Shown here in pieces: positions 8,285-15,667 of a stretch of DNA of 64,000 bases. This DNA comes from Anaerococcus sp. Marseille-Q5996 (GTDB lineage Bacteria; Bacillota; Clostridia; Tissierellales; Peptoniphilaceae). Below the pieces are notes generated by a model, which worked only from the letters and a program-made list of their open reading frames with translations, was not told the DNA's origin and did not search any database. Within the stretch, counting starts at the first letter, position 1. Each line of letters starts with the position of its first letter. The stretch spans positions 62,001 to 126,000 of the forward strand of contig NZ_CAMPPE010000003.1 in the NCBI RefSeq assembly GCF_946893725.1. The letters run 5' to 3'. A program made the position numbers and the translations under genes.

Positions 8285-8336
8285 ATTTGCTAGAAATCTA
8301 TAGGCACTTATAGAGAGTTAGCAAATTGTCGTAAAT
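8275..8336. repeat. 18-bp perfect inverted repeat near the right end of the element
   Basis: ATTTACGACAATTTGCTA (8275-8292) and its exact reverse complement (8319-8336) flank a 26-base spacer, which itself contains a short CTATA/TATAG palindrome. There is no T-run, so it is not a simple terminator. Its position 65 bases from the putative attachment core suggests a recombination or replication site. The rest of 8187-8399 holds no gene I can see. Confidence 0.6.
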
Positions 8337-8399
8337 GGAGAAGTACCATAAAATAGACTTTTATAGAGGTTTAGACAATTATCTAAGGTAGAGGGGATT

Positions 8400-8413
8400 T
8401 TCCCAACAATGAA
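8400..8413 (+). repeat. Right copy of 14-bp direct repeat (candidate attachment core)
   Basis: TTCCCAACAATGAA identical to 5197-5210. It starts the displaced lysS tail, in the same reading frame (F-P-T-M). Confidence 0.6.
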
Positions 8414-8861
8414 ACCTACTGGTAAAAATGCTGTGGAAAATATTGAAATAGCACCTACAAAAACAGTTGAACAAACAAATGAAGTTGTAGACTTTACTGG
8501 TGTGGAAACTGAAGAATTTTATGATGATATAGACTTTGAAACATTTTCAAAATCAGACTTTAGAGTGGTAAAAGTAACAGACTGTGAAGAAGTACCAAAA
8601 TCAAATAAATTACTTAAATTTACCTTAGATGACGGTACAGATACACCAAGAATAATCCTGTCTGGTATCAAAAAACATTACACAGCAGAAGAGTTAATCG
8701 GCAAAAATTTAGTAGCCATAGTTAACCTACCACCAAGAGCAATGATGGGTGAGGAATCACAAGGTATGATCTTATCAGCAGTTTATGAACAAAATGGTGA
8801 AGAAAAACTAAATGTCCTAATGGTAAGTAACAATATCCCAGCAGGGGCAAAATTATATTAA
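8409..8861 (+). pseudogene. Displaced lysS 3' end: stand-alone tRNA-binding domain
   Basis: 150 codons beginning 'MKPTG', which matches the end of the LysRS core ('PTMKPIG'). A ~40-residue linker and an EMAP-II/CsaA-type tRNA-binding domain follow, about 70% identical by hand alignment to the C-terminal domain of the intact lysS. I see no ribosome-binding site before the ATG, and the upstream in-frame codons (F-P-T) belong to LysRS, so this is most simply the original lysS tail cut off by the insertion. The domain itself is intact and could act as a free tRNA-binding protein if it is translated. A strong terminator follows. Confidence 0.75.
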
Positions 8862-8873
8862 TAGAAAATGTAG

Positions 8874-8909
8874 ACTTCCTAAATCTCCTAGAGACTTAGG
8901 AAGTTTTTT
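8874..8909 (+). terminator. Intrinsic terminator after the displaced lysS tail
   Basis: ACTTCCTAA (8874-8882) and TTAGGAAGT (8896-8904), a perfect 9-bp stem, followed by T6. It was probably the original lysS terminator before the insertion. Confidence 0.88.
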
Positions 8910-8989
8910 GTTGAAATTACATAAATTGATTGATTTAATTGGATAGCTATATAGGTTGATTTTCTAACAAAATCTATTAATCCTTAATG

Positions 8990-9018
8990 TTGACTAGTTT
9001 ACTAAGGTATGTTATACT
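8990..9018 (+). promoter_or_regulatory. Sigma-A promoter of the siderophore transport operon
   Basis: TTGACT (8990-8995), 17-base spacer, TATACT (9013-9018). The predicted start of transcription, about 9025, falls in the Fur box. Confidence 0.85.
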
Positions 9019-9023
9019 TTTGC

Positions 9024-9044
9024 TAATGATAATCAGTATCATTA
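9024..9044. promoter_or_regulatory. Fur box
   Basis: TAATGATA-ATCAG-TATCATTA is an 8-bp inverted repeat. The inner 15 bases (9027-9041) match the 7-1-7 Fur consensus TGATAATNATTATCA at all defined positions but one. Placed at the predicted transcription start, it would let iron-loaded Fur block the operon. Confidence 0.85.
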
Positions 9045-9067
9045 ATAATATGTTTAAGGAGTATTTT

Positions 9068-10144
9068 ATGAAAAATACAAAAATTATGTCAATAGCAATA
9101 CTTGCATTGGCCCTCACAGCTTGTGCAAACAATATAGAAACAGAAAATAATATTGCAGATAGTCCTGCAAATAAAACTGAAGTAAGTCAAGATCTTGAAA
9201 AAGAAAATGCAAATCTTGATGAAACTTCTAAAGATACTGAATCAAGCAAGGAAAAAGCAGATACTCTTACAATCACAGATGCCCATGGTGAAGTCGAAGT
9301 TGCCCGCAATCCTAAAAAAGTAGTTGCCCTTGATAGCAGAAACTTTGAAGTTTTAGAAGCCATGGGAGTTGAACTGGTAGCTGCACCAAAAGATGTTATG
9401 CCAGAAACATCTTCCTATTTGAAAGATGAAAGTGTAGAAAACATTGGTAACCACAGAGAACCAAATCTAGAGTTACTAGCAGCAACTGATCCAGATCTTG
9501 TAATAATCGGCCAAAGATTTGCTGATTATTATGAGGATATTAAGGCTATTGTACCAAATGCTTCTGTAATTGATTTAGACACAGATGTCTCAGAAGATGC
9601 AAAATCTCCCGGAAACAATCTTATAGAAGGCTTTATAAATTCTACAATGATTTTAGGAGAAATCTTTGACAAAGAAGAAAAAGCAAATGAGCTAATAGCA
9701 AATCTTGAAGAATCAATTGAAAAAGCAAAAGCTGCTTATAAGGGTGGCAGTGTAATGGGAATTGTAGTTTCTGGTGGAGAAATCGGGTATTCAGCGCCAA
9801 AATATGGAAGAGTATGGGGGCCTGTATATGAAATACTAGAACTTGAACCAGCTCTAGAGGTGAAAAATGATTCGTCAGACCACAAGGGTGATGACATTTC
9901 TGTAGAAGCAATTGCAGAATCAAAACCAGACTACTTAATGGTCTTAGATCGTGATGCAGCAGTAAGAAGCGAAGAAAATTCTAAACCTGCTATGGAAGTA
10001 ATAGAAGGATCAGAAGCCTTAAAAGATCTTGAGTCCATTAAAAACAATAAAATTTATTACGCTCCAAATGATACCTACACCAACGAATCAATTATTACTT
10101 ATACAAAGATATTTGATGGTTTAGCAGAGTTGTTTAGCAAATAA
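9068..10144 (+). CDS. Siderophore ABC transporter substrate-binding lipoprotein (CeuA/YclQ type)
   Basis: 358 residues. Signal peptide with lipobox 'LALTAC' ending near residue 18, so a lipid-anchored extracellular protein. A ~45-residue acidic linker precedes the class III binding fold: 'NPKKVVALDSRNFEVLEAMG', 'NIGNHREPNLELLAATDPDL', 'KPDYLMVLDRDAA'. This pattern matches the petrobactin/catecholate-binding YclQ/CeuA group. The ATG at 9068 has an AAGGAG site and yields the signal peptide; an in-frame ATG at 8987 lies upstream of the promoter and cannot be the start. First gene of a four-gene operon behind a Fur-controlled promoter. Confidence 0.9.
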   Translation: MKNTKIMSIAILALALTACANNIETENNIADSPANKTEVSQDLEKENANLDETSKDTESSKEKADTLTITDAHGEVEVARNPKKVVALDSRNFEVLEAMGVELVAAPKDVMPETSSYLKDESVENIGNHREPNLELLAATDPDLVIIGQRFADYYEDIKAIVPNASVIDLDTDVSEDAKSPGNNLIEGFINSTMILGEIFDKEEKANELIANLEESIEKAKAAYKGGSVMGIVVSGGEIGYSAPKYGRVWGPVYEILELEPALEVKNDSSDHKGDDISVEAIAESKPDYLMVLDRDAAVRSEENSKPAMEVIEGSEALKDLESIKNNKIYYAPNDTYTNESIITYTKIFDGLAELFSK

Positions 10145-10145
10145 G

Positions 10146-11111
10146 ATGGAAAATACAAAAAGAATAATATTTTCAAAACCCTTTACAATTGCTCTAGGGA
10201 TAGTAATAATTCTAGCTATAGCTTCTGTTTTTACAGGAGCTTATGACATTTTTAAAGAGGGGAATTCTTTTGAAATGGTATTTATAACAAGAATTCCAAG
10301 AACCTTAGCCCTAATGCTTTCAGCAGTAGCCATGAGCCTATCGGGTATTGTCATGCAGCTAATATCTCAAAATAAATTAGTAGAACCAACCACAACAGGA
10401 ACTATTGAATGGGCGGGACTTGGCCTTGTTTTAGTTTATATTCTAATTCCAAAGCCTAGCCTGCTTCAAAGAATGACAGGGGCAATCATAGCTTCCTTTA
10501 TTGGATCTATGGTTTTCTTTTATTTACTTAGAAATATAAAATTAAAATCATCCCTATTTGTGCCAATTGTTGGTATTATGCTAGGGGCAGTTGTTTCTGC
10601 AATTTCAACCTTTATTGGCTTAGAATTCAATATGACTCAGGTAATTGAAGTATGGTTTCAAGGATCATTTGCCCCGGTCCAACGAGGACGCTATGAATAT
10701 TTATTTTTTATAATAATTATTACAATAGCTATTTATATGTATGCTGATAAGCTAACAATTGCAGGACTTGGAGAAGATATATCAACAAATCTTGGTCTTA
10801 ATTATAATCAGATTATATTAAGGGCAAATATTTTAGTTGCCTTAGCTTGTGGGATAGTTTCTGCAGTAATTGGAAATATTCCATTTTTAGGGCTAATAGT
10901 ACCAAATATTGTTTCCCTATATAGGGGAGACAACCTAAGGGAAAATATTCCTTGGGTTTGTTTAGTATCAATGATGGTGATGCTAGCAGCAGATATTATT
11001 TCAAGAACAATTATTGCACCATTTGAACTACCAGTATCACTTATTTTAGGAAGCGCAGGTTCAATTATATTTATAATTATTTTACTAAATATGAGGAGAT
11101 TTAAGATATGA
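10146..11111 (+). CDS. Siderophore ABC transporter permease (FecCD family), first
   Basis: 321 residues, about nine membrane helices. FecCD hallmarks: 'RIPRTLALMLSAVAMSLSG' near the N-terminus, 'SGIVMQLISQNKLVEP', and 'IGNIPFLGLIVPNIVSLYRG', the loop that contacts the ATPase. It resembles YclN/CeuB. It begins one base after the preceding stop and overlaps the next permease by 4 bases, so the two permeases are probably made in equal amounts and form a heterodimer. Confidence 0.9.
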   Translation: MENTKRIIFSKPFTIALGIVIILAIASVFTGAYDIFKEGNSFEMVFITRIPRTLALMLSAVAMSLSGIVMQLISQNKLVEPTTTGTIEWAGLGLVLVYILIPKPSLLQRMTGAIIASFIGSMVFFYLLRNIKLKSSLFVPIVGIMLGAVVSAISTFIGLEFNMTQVIEVWFQGSFAPVQRGRYEYLFFIIIITIAIYMYADKLTIAGLGEDISTNLGLNYNQIILRANILVALACGIVSAVIGNIPFLGLIVPNIVSLYRGDNLRENIPWVCLVSMMVMLAADIISRTIIAPFELPVSLILGSAGSIIFIIILLNMRRFKI

Positions 11112-12121
11112 AAAGTAAATCTTCTTATATAAGTAGTTTTAGATCAGAAAAGGAAAAAAAATCATATATTATAAGTCTGGTAATTTTATCTTTGCTAGCT
11201 GTTTTAACAATATATGGACTCCTTGTTTATAAAAACCCAGTCCCTATTGATTCTCCATCTTTTTTGCCAATTGTAAGACGTAGGCAAATTGCAATAATTG
11301 CCATGGCAATAGCTGCTATCTGCCAATCAATTGGAAGCATACTTTTTCAAAGTGTAACAAATAACAGGATTATAACTCCATCAATTTTAGGTTTCGAGGC
11401 AATTTATTCGACAATAAATACAGCTATTATGTATTTTTTAGGAATAACTGGTTTTTTGGCCATAGGAGGCAAGGGATATTTTATATTTCAAATCATCCTT
11501 ATGGTTGGCCTATGTCTACTGCTTTTTATGGGGATTTTTACAAAAAGAAATGGAAATATAGAGTTAATGCTTTTAATAGGAGTTATTTTAGGCCAAGGTC
11601 TGAGATCAATAGCAGCATTTATGCGTAGGCTCCTTTCCCCATCAGAATTTGATATTTTGCAGGCAAAACTTTTTGCTTCTGTTAATAATTCTGATGCAGA
11701 ATATTTCCCCTTAGCCATTGGAATAATATTTTTTGTGATATTGGGAGTGTTTTTAAATGTGAGAAAGTTAAATGTCCTAAGTCTTGGCAAGGATGTAGCA
11801 ACAAATTTAGGTCTAAATCACAAAAAAGCAACTTTTCTATCATTAATAGCAGTTGCAATTTTAATTAGTATTTCAACAGCCCTTGTTGGACCGATGACCT
11901 TTTATGGATTTTTGGTGGCTACACTGACTTATGAGTTAGCAAAAACTTATGACCACAAATATTTACTAATTATGGCAATAGTGCTAGCCTTTGATATTTT
12001 GGCCGGTTCATACTTTATTATGAATCACATATTTAACGCAAACGGAGTAGTTTCAGTCTTGATTGAATTAATAGGAGGGATTTCATTCCTTATTTTAATA
12101 TTTAGGGAAGAAAAATTATGA
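11108..12121 (+). CDS. Siderophore ABC transporter permease (FecCD family), second
   Basis: 337 residues, multi-spanning, with the FecCD pattern 'RRRQIAIIAMAIAAICQSIG', 'NRIITPSILGFEA' and 'ALVGPMTFYGFLVATLTYEL' as the coupling loop. It resembles YclO/CeuC. Overlaps its neighbours by four bases on both sides (ATGA junctions), which indicates translational coupling in the transporter operon. Confidence 0.9.
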   Translation: MKSKSSYISSFRSEKEKKSYIISLVILSLLAVLTIYGLLVYKNPVPIDSPSFLPIVRRRQIAIIAMAIAAICQSIGSILFQSVTNNRIITPSILGFEAIYSTINTAIMYFLGITGFLAIGGKGYFIFQIILMVGLCLLLFMGIFTKRNGNIELMLLIGVILGQGLRSIAAFMRRLLSPSEFDILQAKLFASVNNSDAEYFPLAIGIIFFVILGVFLNVRKLNVLSLGKDVATNLGLNHKKATFLSLIAVAILISISTALVGPMTFYGFLVATLTYELAKTYDHKYLLIMAIVLAFDILAGSYFIMNHIFNANGVVSVLIELIGGISFLILIFREEKL

Positions 12122-12873
12122 TAAGCTTAGATAATGTAGAAAAAAAATATAGCGATGATGTTAGTATAGGTCCTGTTAGTCTTGATATAAAAAATTGTGG
12201 TATAAACTCAATAATCGGACCAAATGGAGCTGGTAAGTCTACCTTGCTAATGATGATTGGTAGACTTTTGCCAAAAGATTCGGGGAAAATAAATGTGGGT
12301 GGACTAGATATTGATCATACAAATCCAAACCAAATGGCTAAGACGATTTCTATTTTAAAACAAGAAAATAATTTTATCAGCAAATTAACAGTGAAACAAT
12401 TGGTAGGATTTGGGAGATTTCCTTATAGTCAAGGAAGATTTACTGATGAAGATGTCAGAATAATTGAAAAATATATAGATTTTTTTGAACTTAGAGAACT
12501 TGAAGATAGGTATTTGGATGAATTGTCTGGGGGACAAAGGCAAAGGGCCTATGTTGCTATGGTTCTAGCCCAAGAAACAGAATATGTTTTGCTAGATGAG
12601 CCTTTAAATAATTTGGATGTGGCAAGGTCAGTTTCAATGATGAAACACCTAAGACGTGCTTGTGATACTTTGAAAAAAACATTTGTATTGGTAATCCATG
12701 ACATAAATGTAGCAGCCCAATATTCAGATAGGATATTTGCTATGAAAAATGGAAAATTAGTCCTAGAAGGGTCTGTAGACGAGGTTATGGATGGTAGTAA
12801 ATTAACAAATATTTTTGATACAAATATAAATATTGTAAATGGCCCATATGGGAAAATTGCTGTTTATAATTAA
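12118..12873 (+). CDS. Siderophore ABC transporter ATP-binding protein
   Basis: 251 residues, cytoplasmic. Walker A 'GPNGAGKSTLL' (about residues 34-44), Q-loop 'LKQENNF', signature 'LSGGQRQRAYVAM', Walker B 'YVLLDEP', H-loop 'VIHDIN'. These place it in the iron-siderophore importer ATPases (FepC/YclP type). Last gene of the Fur-box operon; I see no terminator before the next gene. Confidence 0.93.
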   Translation: MISLDNVEKKYSDDVSIGPVSLDIKNCGINSIIGPNGAGKSTLLMMIGRLLPKDSGKINVGGLDIDHTNPNQMAKTISILKQENNFISKLTVKQLVGFGRFPYSQGRFTDEDVRIIEKYIDFFELRELEDRYLDELSGGQRQRAYVAMVLAQETEYVLLDEPLNNLDVARSVSMMKHLRRACDTLKKTFVLVIHDINVAAQYSDRIFAMKNGKLVLEGSVDEVMDGSKLTNIFDTNINIVNGPYGKIAVYN

Positions 12874-12916
12874 GTTCTAAATTTCTTTTGGGTATAAATC
12901 CTTTAAGGAGATAAAA

Positions 12917-13432
12917 ATGAACGATAATTTTCAATCAGAATATAAGGACACTGAATCAGTTAGAAAATACGTAAGTAAGCACAATATTTATTCGCTAATA
13001 TTTGCCCTAGGTTTTTTCATTATTATTGTATCAATAATTCCATATTTGCTAATAATATCAGAAAAGATAGAAGATAGGATATTGCCATCTCTTATAGTTT
13101 TCTTAATAGGATTAATAATGGTGCTTACAGGTAATTTTTCAAAGAGAAAACTAAAAGAAAAACAAGCAAATAAGTACACTGTTGCAGCTAGTGAATTTAT
13201 AGATTTAGAAAAAGAAAATATGAAAAGTGCATTTAGAAAAGATTTAATAATTGCAATTTTATTAATCGTTTTAGTTCCCATAATCTATTATATAATTTAC
13301 AGCAATACTCATATGCTAGCGGAAAATTACAATAAGTATATAAAATCTGTATTAATTTTGATTTTGGCTCTTGCAGTCTTTATTCTTTTATATAGTAAGG
13401 GCAAAAAAGAAGCATATAGTAGTCTAATATAA
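12917..13432 (+). CDS. Hypothetical four-helix membrane protein
   Basis: 171 residues with two pairs of hydrophobic helices: residues ~29-49, ~59-76, ~113-130 and ~141-158. Between the pairs is a charged loop with 'KRKLKEKQANKYTVAASEFI'. I do not recognise the family. It has a good 'AAGGAG' site and follows the siderophore operon by 43 bases without an obvious terminator, so it may be read through from it, but a functional link is only a guess. Confidence 0.6.
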   Translation: MNDNFQSEYKDTESVRKYVSKHNIYSLIFALGFFIIIVSIIPYLLIISEKIEDRILPSLIVFLIGLIMVLTGNFSKRKLKEKQANKYTVAASEFIDLEKENMKSAFRKDLIIAILLIVLVPIIYYIIYSNTHMLAENYNKYIKSVLILILALAVFILLYSKGKKEAYSSLI

Positions 13433-13436
13433 AATT

Positions 13437-13458
13437 CACCTATCAAAGGGTGTTTTTT
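13437..13458 (+). terminator. Weak terminator after the membrane protein gene
   Basis: CACCT pairs with GGGTG (one T-G pair), followed by T6. Short stem, so moderate support. A second small hairpin (GCCTA/TAGGC, 13462-13475) follows. Confidence 0.5.
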
Positions 13459-13459
13459 A

Positions 13460-13489
13460 TTGCCTAATTTTAGGCTTTTGGGTTACAAT
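13460..13489 (+). promoter_or_regulatory. Candidate promoter for the CapA-PAP2 pair
   Basis: TTGCCT (13460-13465), 18-base spacer, TACAAT (13484-13489), 27 bases before the start codon. Confidence 0.45.
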
Positions 13490-13515
13490 AGACTTAGCAA
13501 ATATTGGGAGGAACT

Positions 13516-14793
13516 ATGATAAAAATAAAAAGAACATTTGCCTTATTTTTTTCACTTTTGCTTTTAACTGCTTGTAGCAAGGAAGAAGTGAAAGAAGAGA
13601 GCAAAGAGCCAGTAAGAACTGCTGATCTTATTGAAAACTTAGACACTAATGAGATTTCACCAGCAACCAATCAAAGTGAAGAAAGTGAAACAGAAGTTGT
13701 AGATGCAAATGGTACAGATGAACAAGAGGAAGTTGAAGAAAAAATTGAAACCATAACTCTAAAAACAGGTGGAGACCTTATGGCAAATATGGGACAAACC
13801 CAATACGCCTATAATAAGGGTGGGGGATTTTATGATTTTTCAGATTCATTTATGTATGTTTCAGATTTTATTAGTGATGCAGATATTGCAATAGCAAATT
13901 ATGAAACAACTACTGATCCAAACGTCCCATACGCTGGTCACCCTAGATTCAATGCTCCACCAGAGTATCTGGAAGCAATAAAAGAAGCTGGATTTGATAT
14001 TGTAACAACTGCTAACAATCACTCCCTAGACAATGACATTGAGGGAGTCAATACAACAATTGAAGCTATTAGGGATGCAGGACTTGATCATGTAGGTACC
14101 CGTGCTGAGGGTGATGACACTAGATTTATCATAAAAGAAGTTGGTAATATCAAACTTGCATTCTTATCCTATACCTATGGATGTAATGGGAAAGTAGATT
14201 TATTTCAAGTACGTGAAGAAGTACCAGAAGTAAACTACCTAAATGAAGATGAAATCAAAGATGACATCAAAAAAGCAAAGGCAAAGGGTGCTGATTTTGT
14301 AGTGGTATATCCTCATTGGGGGATAGAATTGCGCTCAAATGCAGATCCTAGCCAAATAGAATTAGGGCGTAAAATGATTGACTGGGGAGCAGACCTAGTA
14401 ATAGGAAATCATCCACACGTAGTAGAGCCTTATGAAGAATACGAATCAGCTGATGGCAGAAAAGGATTTATAGCCTATGCCTGCGGAAATTTTATAAGTA
14501 TTCAAAATTTAGAAACAGTAAATGACATCAGGACTGAGCAATCAGTAGCATATAGATTTGAATTATCCAAAAATCTAGCAGATGGCAAAACTTCAATCGA
14601 TGAGATCGAAGCTTATCCTCTTTGGGTTGGTATGACTTATAACGATTATGGACGCAGTGTGAGAACTTACTTATGTGAAGATTTCCTAGATGGTGGGAAA
14701 TATTATGATGAAGTTGACGAATACCAAAGAGATAGGATACAAAAAGCTTATGATGCAACCATGGCGACCATTACTAGTGAGGTAGATTATTAA
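13516..14793 (+). CDS. CapA-family lipoprotein (poly-gamma-glutamate CapA-like metallophosphatase fold)
   Basis: 425 residues. Signal peptide with lipobox 'LLLLTACS', then an acidic, low-complexity linker to about residue 80. The CapA domain shows 'KTGGDLMANMG', 'IANYETTTD', 'TTANNHSLDND', 'VVYPHWGIELRS' and 'VIGNHPHVVEPYE', the calcineurin-like histidine and asparagine pattern of the family. In Bacillus anthracis CapA takes part in poly-gamma-glutamate capsule export, but no capB/C genes are nearby, so the role here is open. The ATG at 13516 follows GGGAGGA; the in-frame TTG at 13504 is upstream of that site. Confidence 0.88.
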   Translation: MIKIKRTFALFFSLLLLTACSKEEVKEESKEPVRTADLIENLDTNEISPATNQSEESETEVVDANGTDEQEEVEEKIETITLKTGGDLMANMGQTQYAYNKGGGFYDFSDSFMYVSDFISDADIAIANYETTTDPNVPYAGHPRFNAPPEYLEAIKEAGFDIVTTANNHSLDNDIEGVNTTIEAIRDAGLDHVGTRAEGDDTRFIIKEVGNIKLAFLSYTYGCNGKVDLFQVREEVPEVNYLNEDEIKDDIKKAKAKGADFVVVYPHWGIELRSNADPSQIELGRKMIDWGADLVIGNHPHVVEPYEEYESADGRKGFIAYACGNFISIQNLETVNDIRTEQSVAYRFELSKNLADGKTSIDEIEAYPLWVGMTYNDYGRSVRTYLCEDFLDGGKYYDEVDEYQRDRIQKAYDATMATITSEVDY

Positions 14794-15371
14794 TGGGGTC
14801 GTGGACTAATTTTGAAATTGGAATCCTAGATGCAATTCAGAAATTATCGACACCTGGCCTTGATAAATTTATGGTAACAATTACAAGCCTTGGTAATTTG
14901 TCGATAATTTGGATTGCCTTTATAATAATTTTTTTATCTACAAAAGAATATAAGACCATGGGCAAGGTAATGGTCTTAGGATTTATTTTAAATCTGATAA
15001 TAGTAAATTTATTATTAAAAAATATTTTTGCCAGAGTGAGACCCTTTAATATTGTAAACTACGCAAACTTATTAATTCCAGCCTTAAAAGATGGTTCATT
15101 TCCCTCAGGGCATACATCCTACGCTTTTACAATTTTTACTATAGTATTATTTATGGCTAAGAAAAAATCACTAAAAGTACTTACAGGTATATTGGCCGTT
15201 TTAATTGCCTTTAGCAGATTATATTTGTACGTTCATTTTCCCACAGATGTAATTGGAGGAGTCATAATAGGATTTATATTAGCAATTCTAGCTATGAAAA
15301 TCTATTTTAGTAAGAATATAAGGGAGAAACTTGCCAATACCAATTTGCAAAGAAGGCAAAAAGTGTTATAA
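14793..15371 (+). CDS. PAP2-family membrane phosphatase
   Basis: 192 residues, about five to six membrane helices. The three PAP2 motifs are visible: 'KNIFARVRP' (K-x6-RP), 'PSGHTS' and 'SRLYLYVHFPTDV' (SR-x5-H-x3-D). Members hydrolyse lipid phosphates such as undecaprenyl pyrophosphate or phosphatidylglycerophosphate at the membrane; the substrate cannot be told here. It overlaps the CapA gene stop by one base, so the two are co-translated and may act on the same envelope pathway. Confidence 0.88.
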   Translation: MGSWTNFEIGILDAIQKLSTPGLDKFMVTITSLGNLSIIWIAFIIIFLSTKEYKTMGKVMVLGFILNLIIVNLLLKNIFARVRPFNIVNYANLLIPALKDGSFPSGHTSYAFTIFTIVLFMAKKKSLKVLTGILAVLIAFSRLYLYVHFPTDVIGGVIIGFILAILAMKIYFSKNIREKLANTNLQRRQKVL

Positions 15372-15389
15372 TCATTAGGTAACCATTGA

Positions 15390-15476
15390 GCCGGTGTGTT
15401 GGAATTGGCAGACGAGACAGACTCAAACTCTGTTGTCCACCAGGGCGTGTGGGTTCGAGTCCCACCACCGGCACCA
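15390..15476 (+). tRNA. tRNA-Leu (anticodon CAA)
   Basis: Acceptor GCCGGTG pairs with CACCGGC and an encoded ACCA end follows. The anticodon stem ACAGA/TCTGT encloses loop CTCAAAC (anticodon CAA, reads UUG). A long variable arm and the T-loop GGTTCGAGTCC are visible. 87 nt, class II as expected for leucine. Confidence 0.96.
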
Positions 15477-15528
15477 AAAAAGCTTATTCGCTTAAGAGAG
15501 ACCAAGAGTCTATAAAAAATAATATAAA

Positions 15529-15565
15529 AACCTCGTAGTCGATTAGATTACGAGGTTTTTTTTAT
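15529..15565 (+). terminator. Intrinsic terminator after tRNA-Leu
   Basis: AACCTCGTA (15529-15537) and TACGAGGTT (15549-15557), a 9-bp perfect stem with T-run. Confidence 0.9.
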
Positions 15566-15620
15566 GATTTTTTAAAAGACTTTACTAACCTATAAATTCA
15601 TATACTATTTTAATCAAATC

Positions 15621-15649
15621 TTTAAAATATCCACATTTTACGTTATACT
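15621..15649 (+). promoter_or_regulatory. Candidate promoter of polA
   Basis: TTTAAA (15621-15626), 17-base spacer, TATACT (15644-15649), 19 bases before the polA start. The -35 is weak. Confidence 0.4.
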
Positions 15650-15667
15650 ATAACTAAGGAGTGACAA

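Larger units (their letters stand above)
5197..8413. mobile_element. Decayed integrative element inserted in the 3' end of lysS
   Basis: Bounded by two copies of TTCCCAACAATGAA (5197-5210 in lysS, 8400-8413 downstream), both encoding FPTM of LysRS in frame. Between them lie a replacement lysS tail, the C-terminus of a VirD4-like coupling protein, cargo-like genes (ClbS family, SRPBCC, DUF6434-like) and a DUF3847-like gene typical of conjugative elements. After the second copy comes a second lysS tail. No integrase, relaxase or complete transfer gene remains, so the element looks immobile. The boundaries are inferred from the repeat. The precedent is prophages that replace the 3' end of their target gene, such as e14 in icd. 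Confidence 0.65.

Noticed and set aside
8987-9067. N-terminal extension of the siderophore-binding protein from an ATG at 8987
   Set aside because: It would begin upstream of the promoter -10 and hide the lipoprotein signal; the ATG at 9068 has a proper ribosome-binding site.
15302-15505. Minus-strand open frame across tRNA-Leu
   Set aside because: It is the complement of the tRNA and of the PAP2 gene end; it has no family features.
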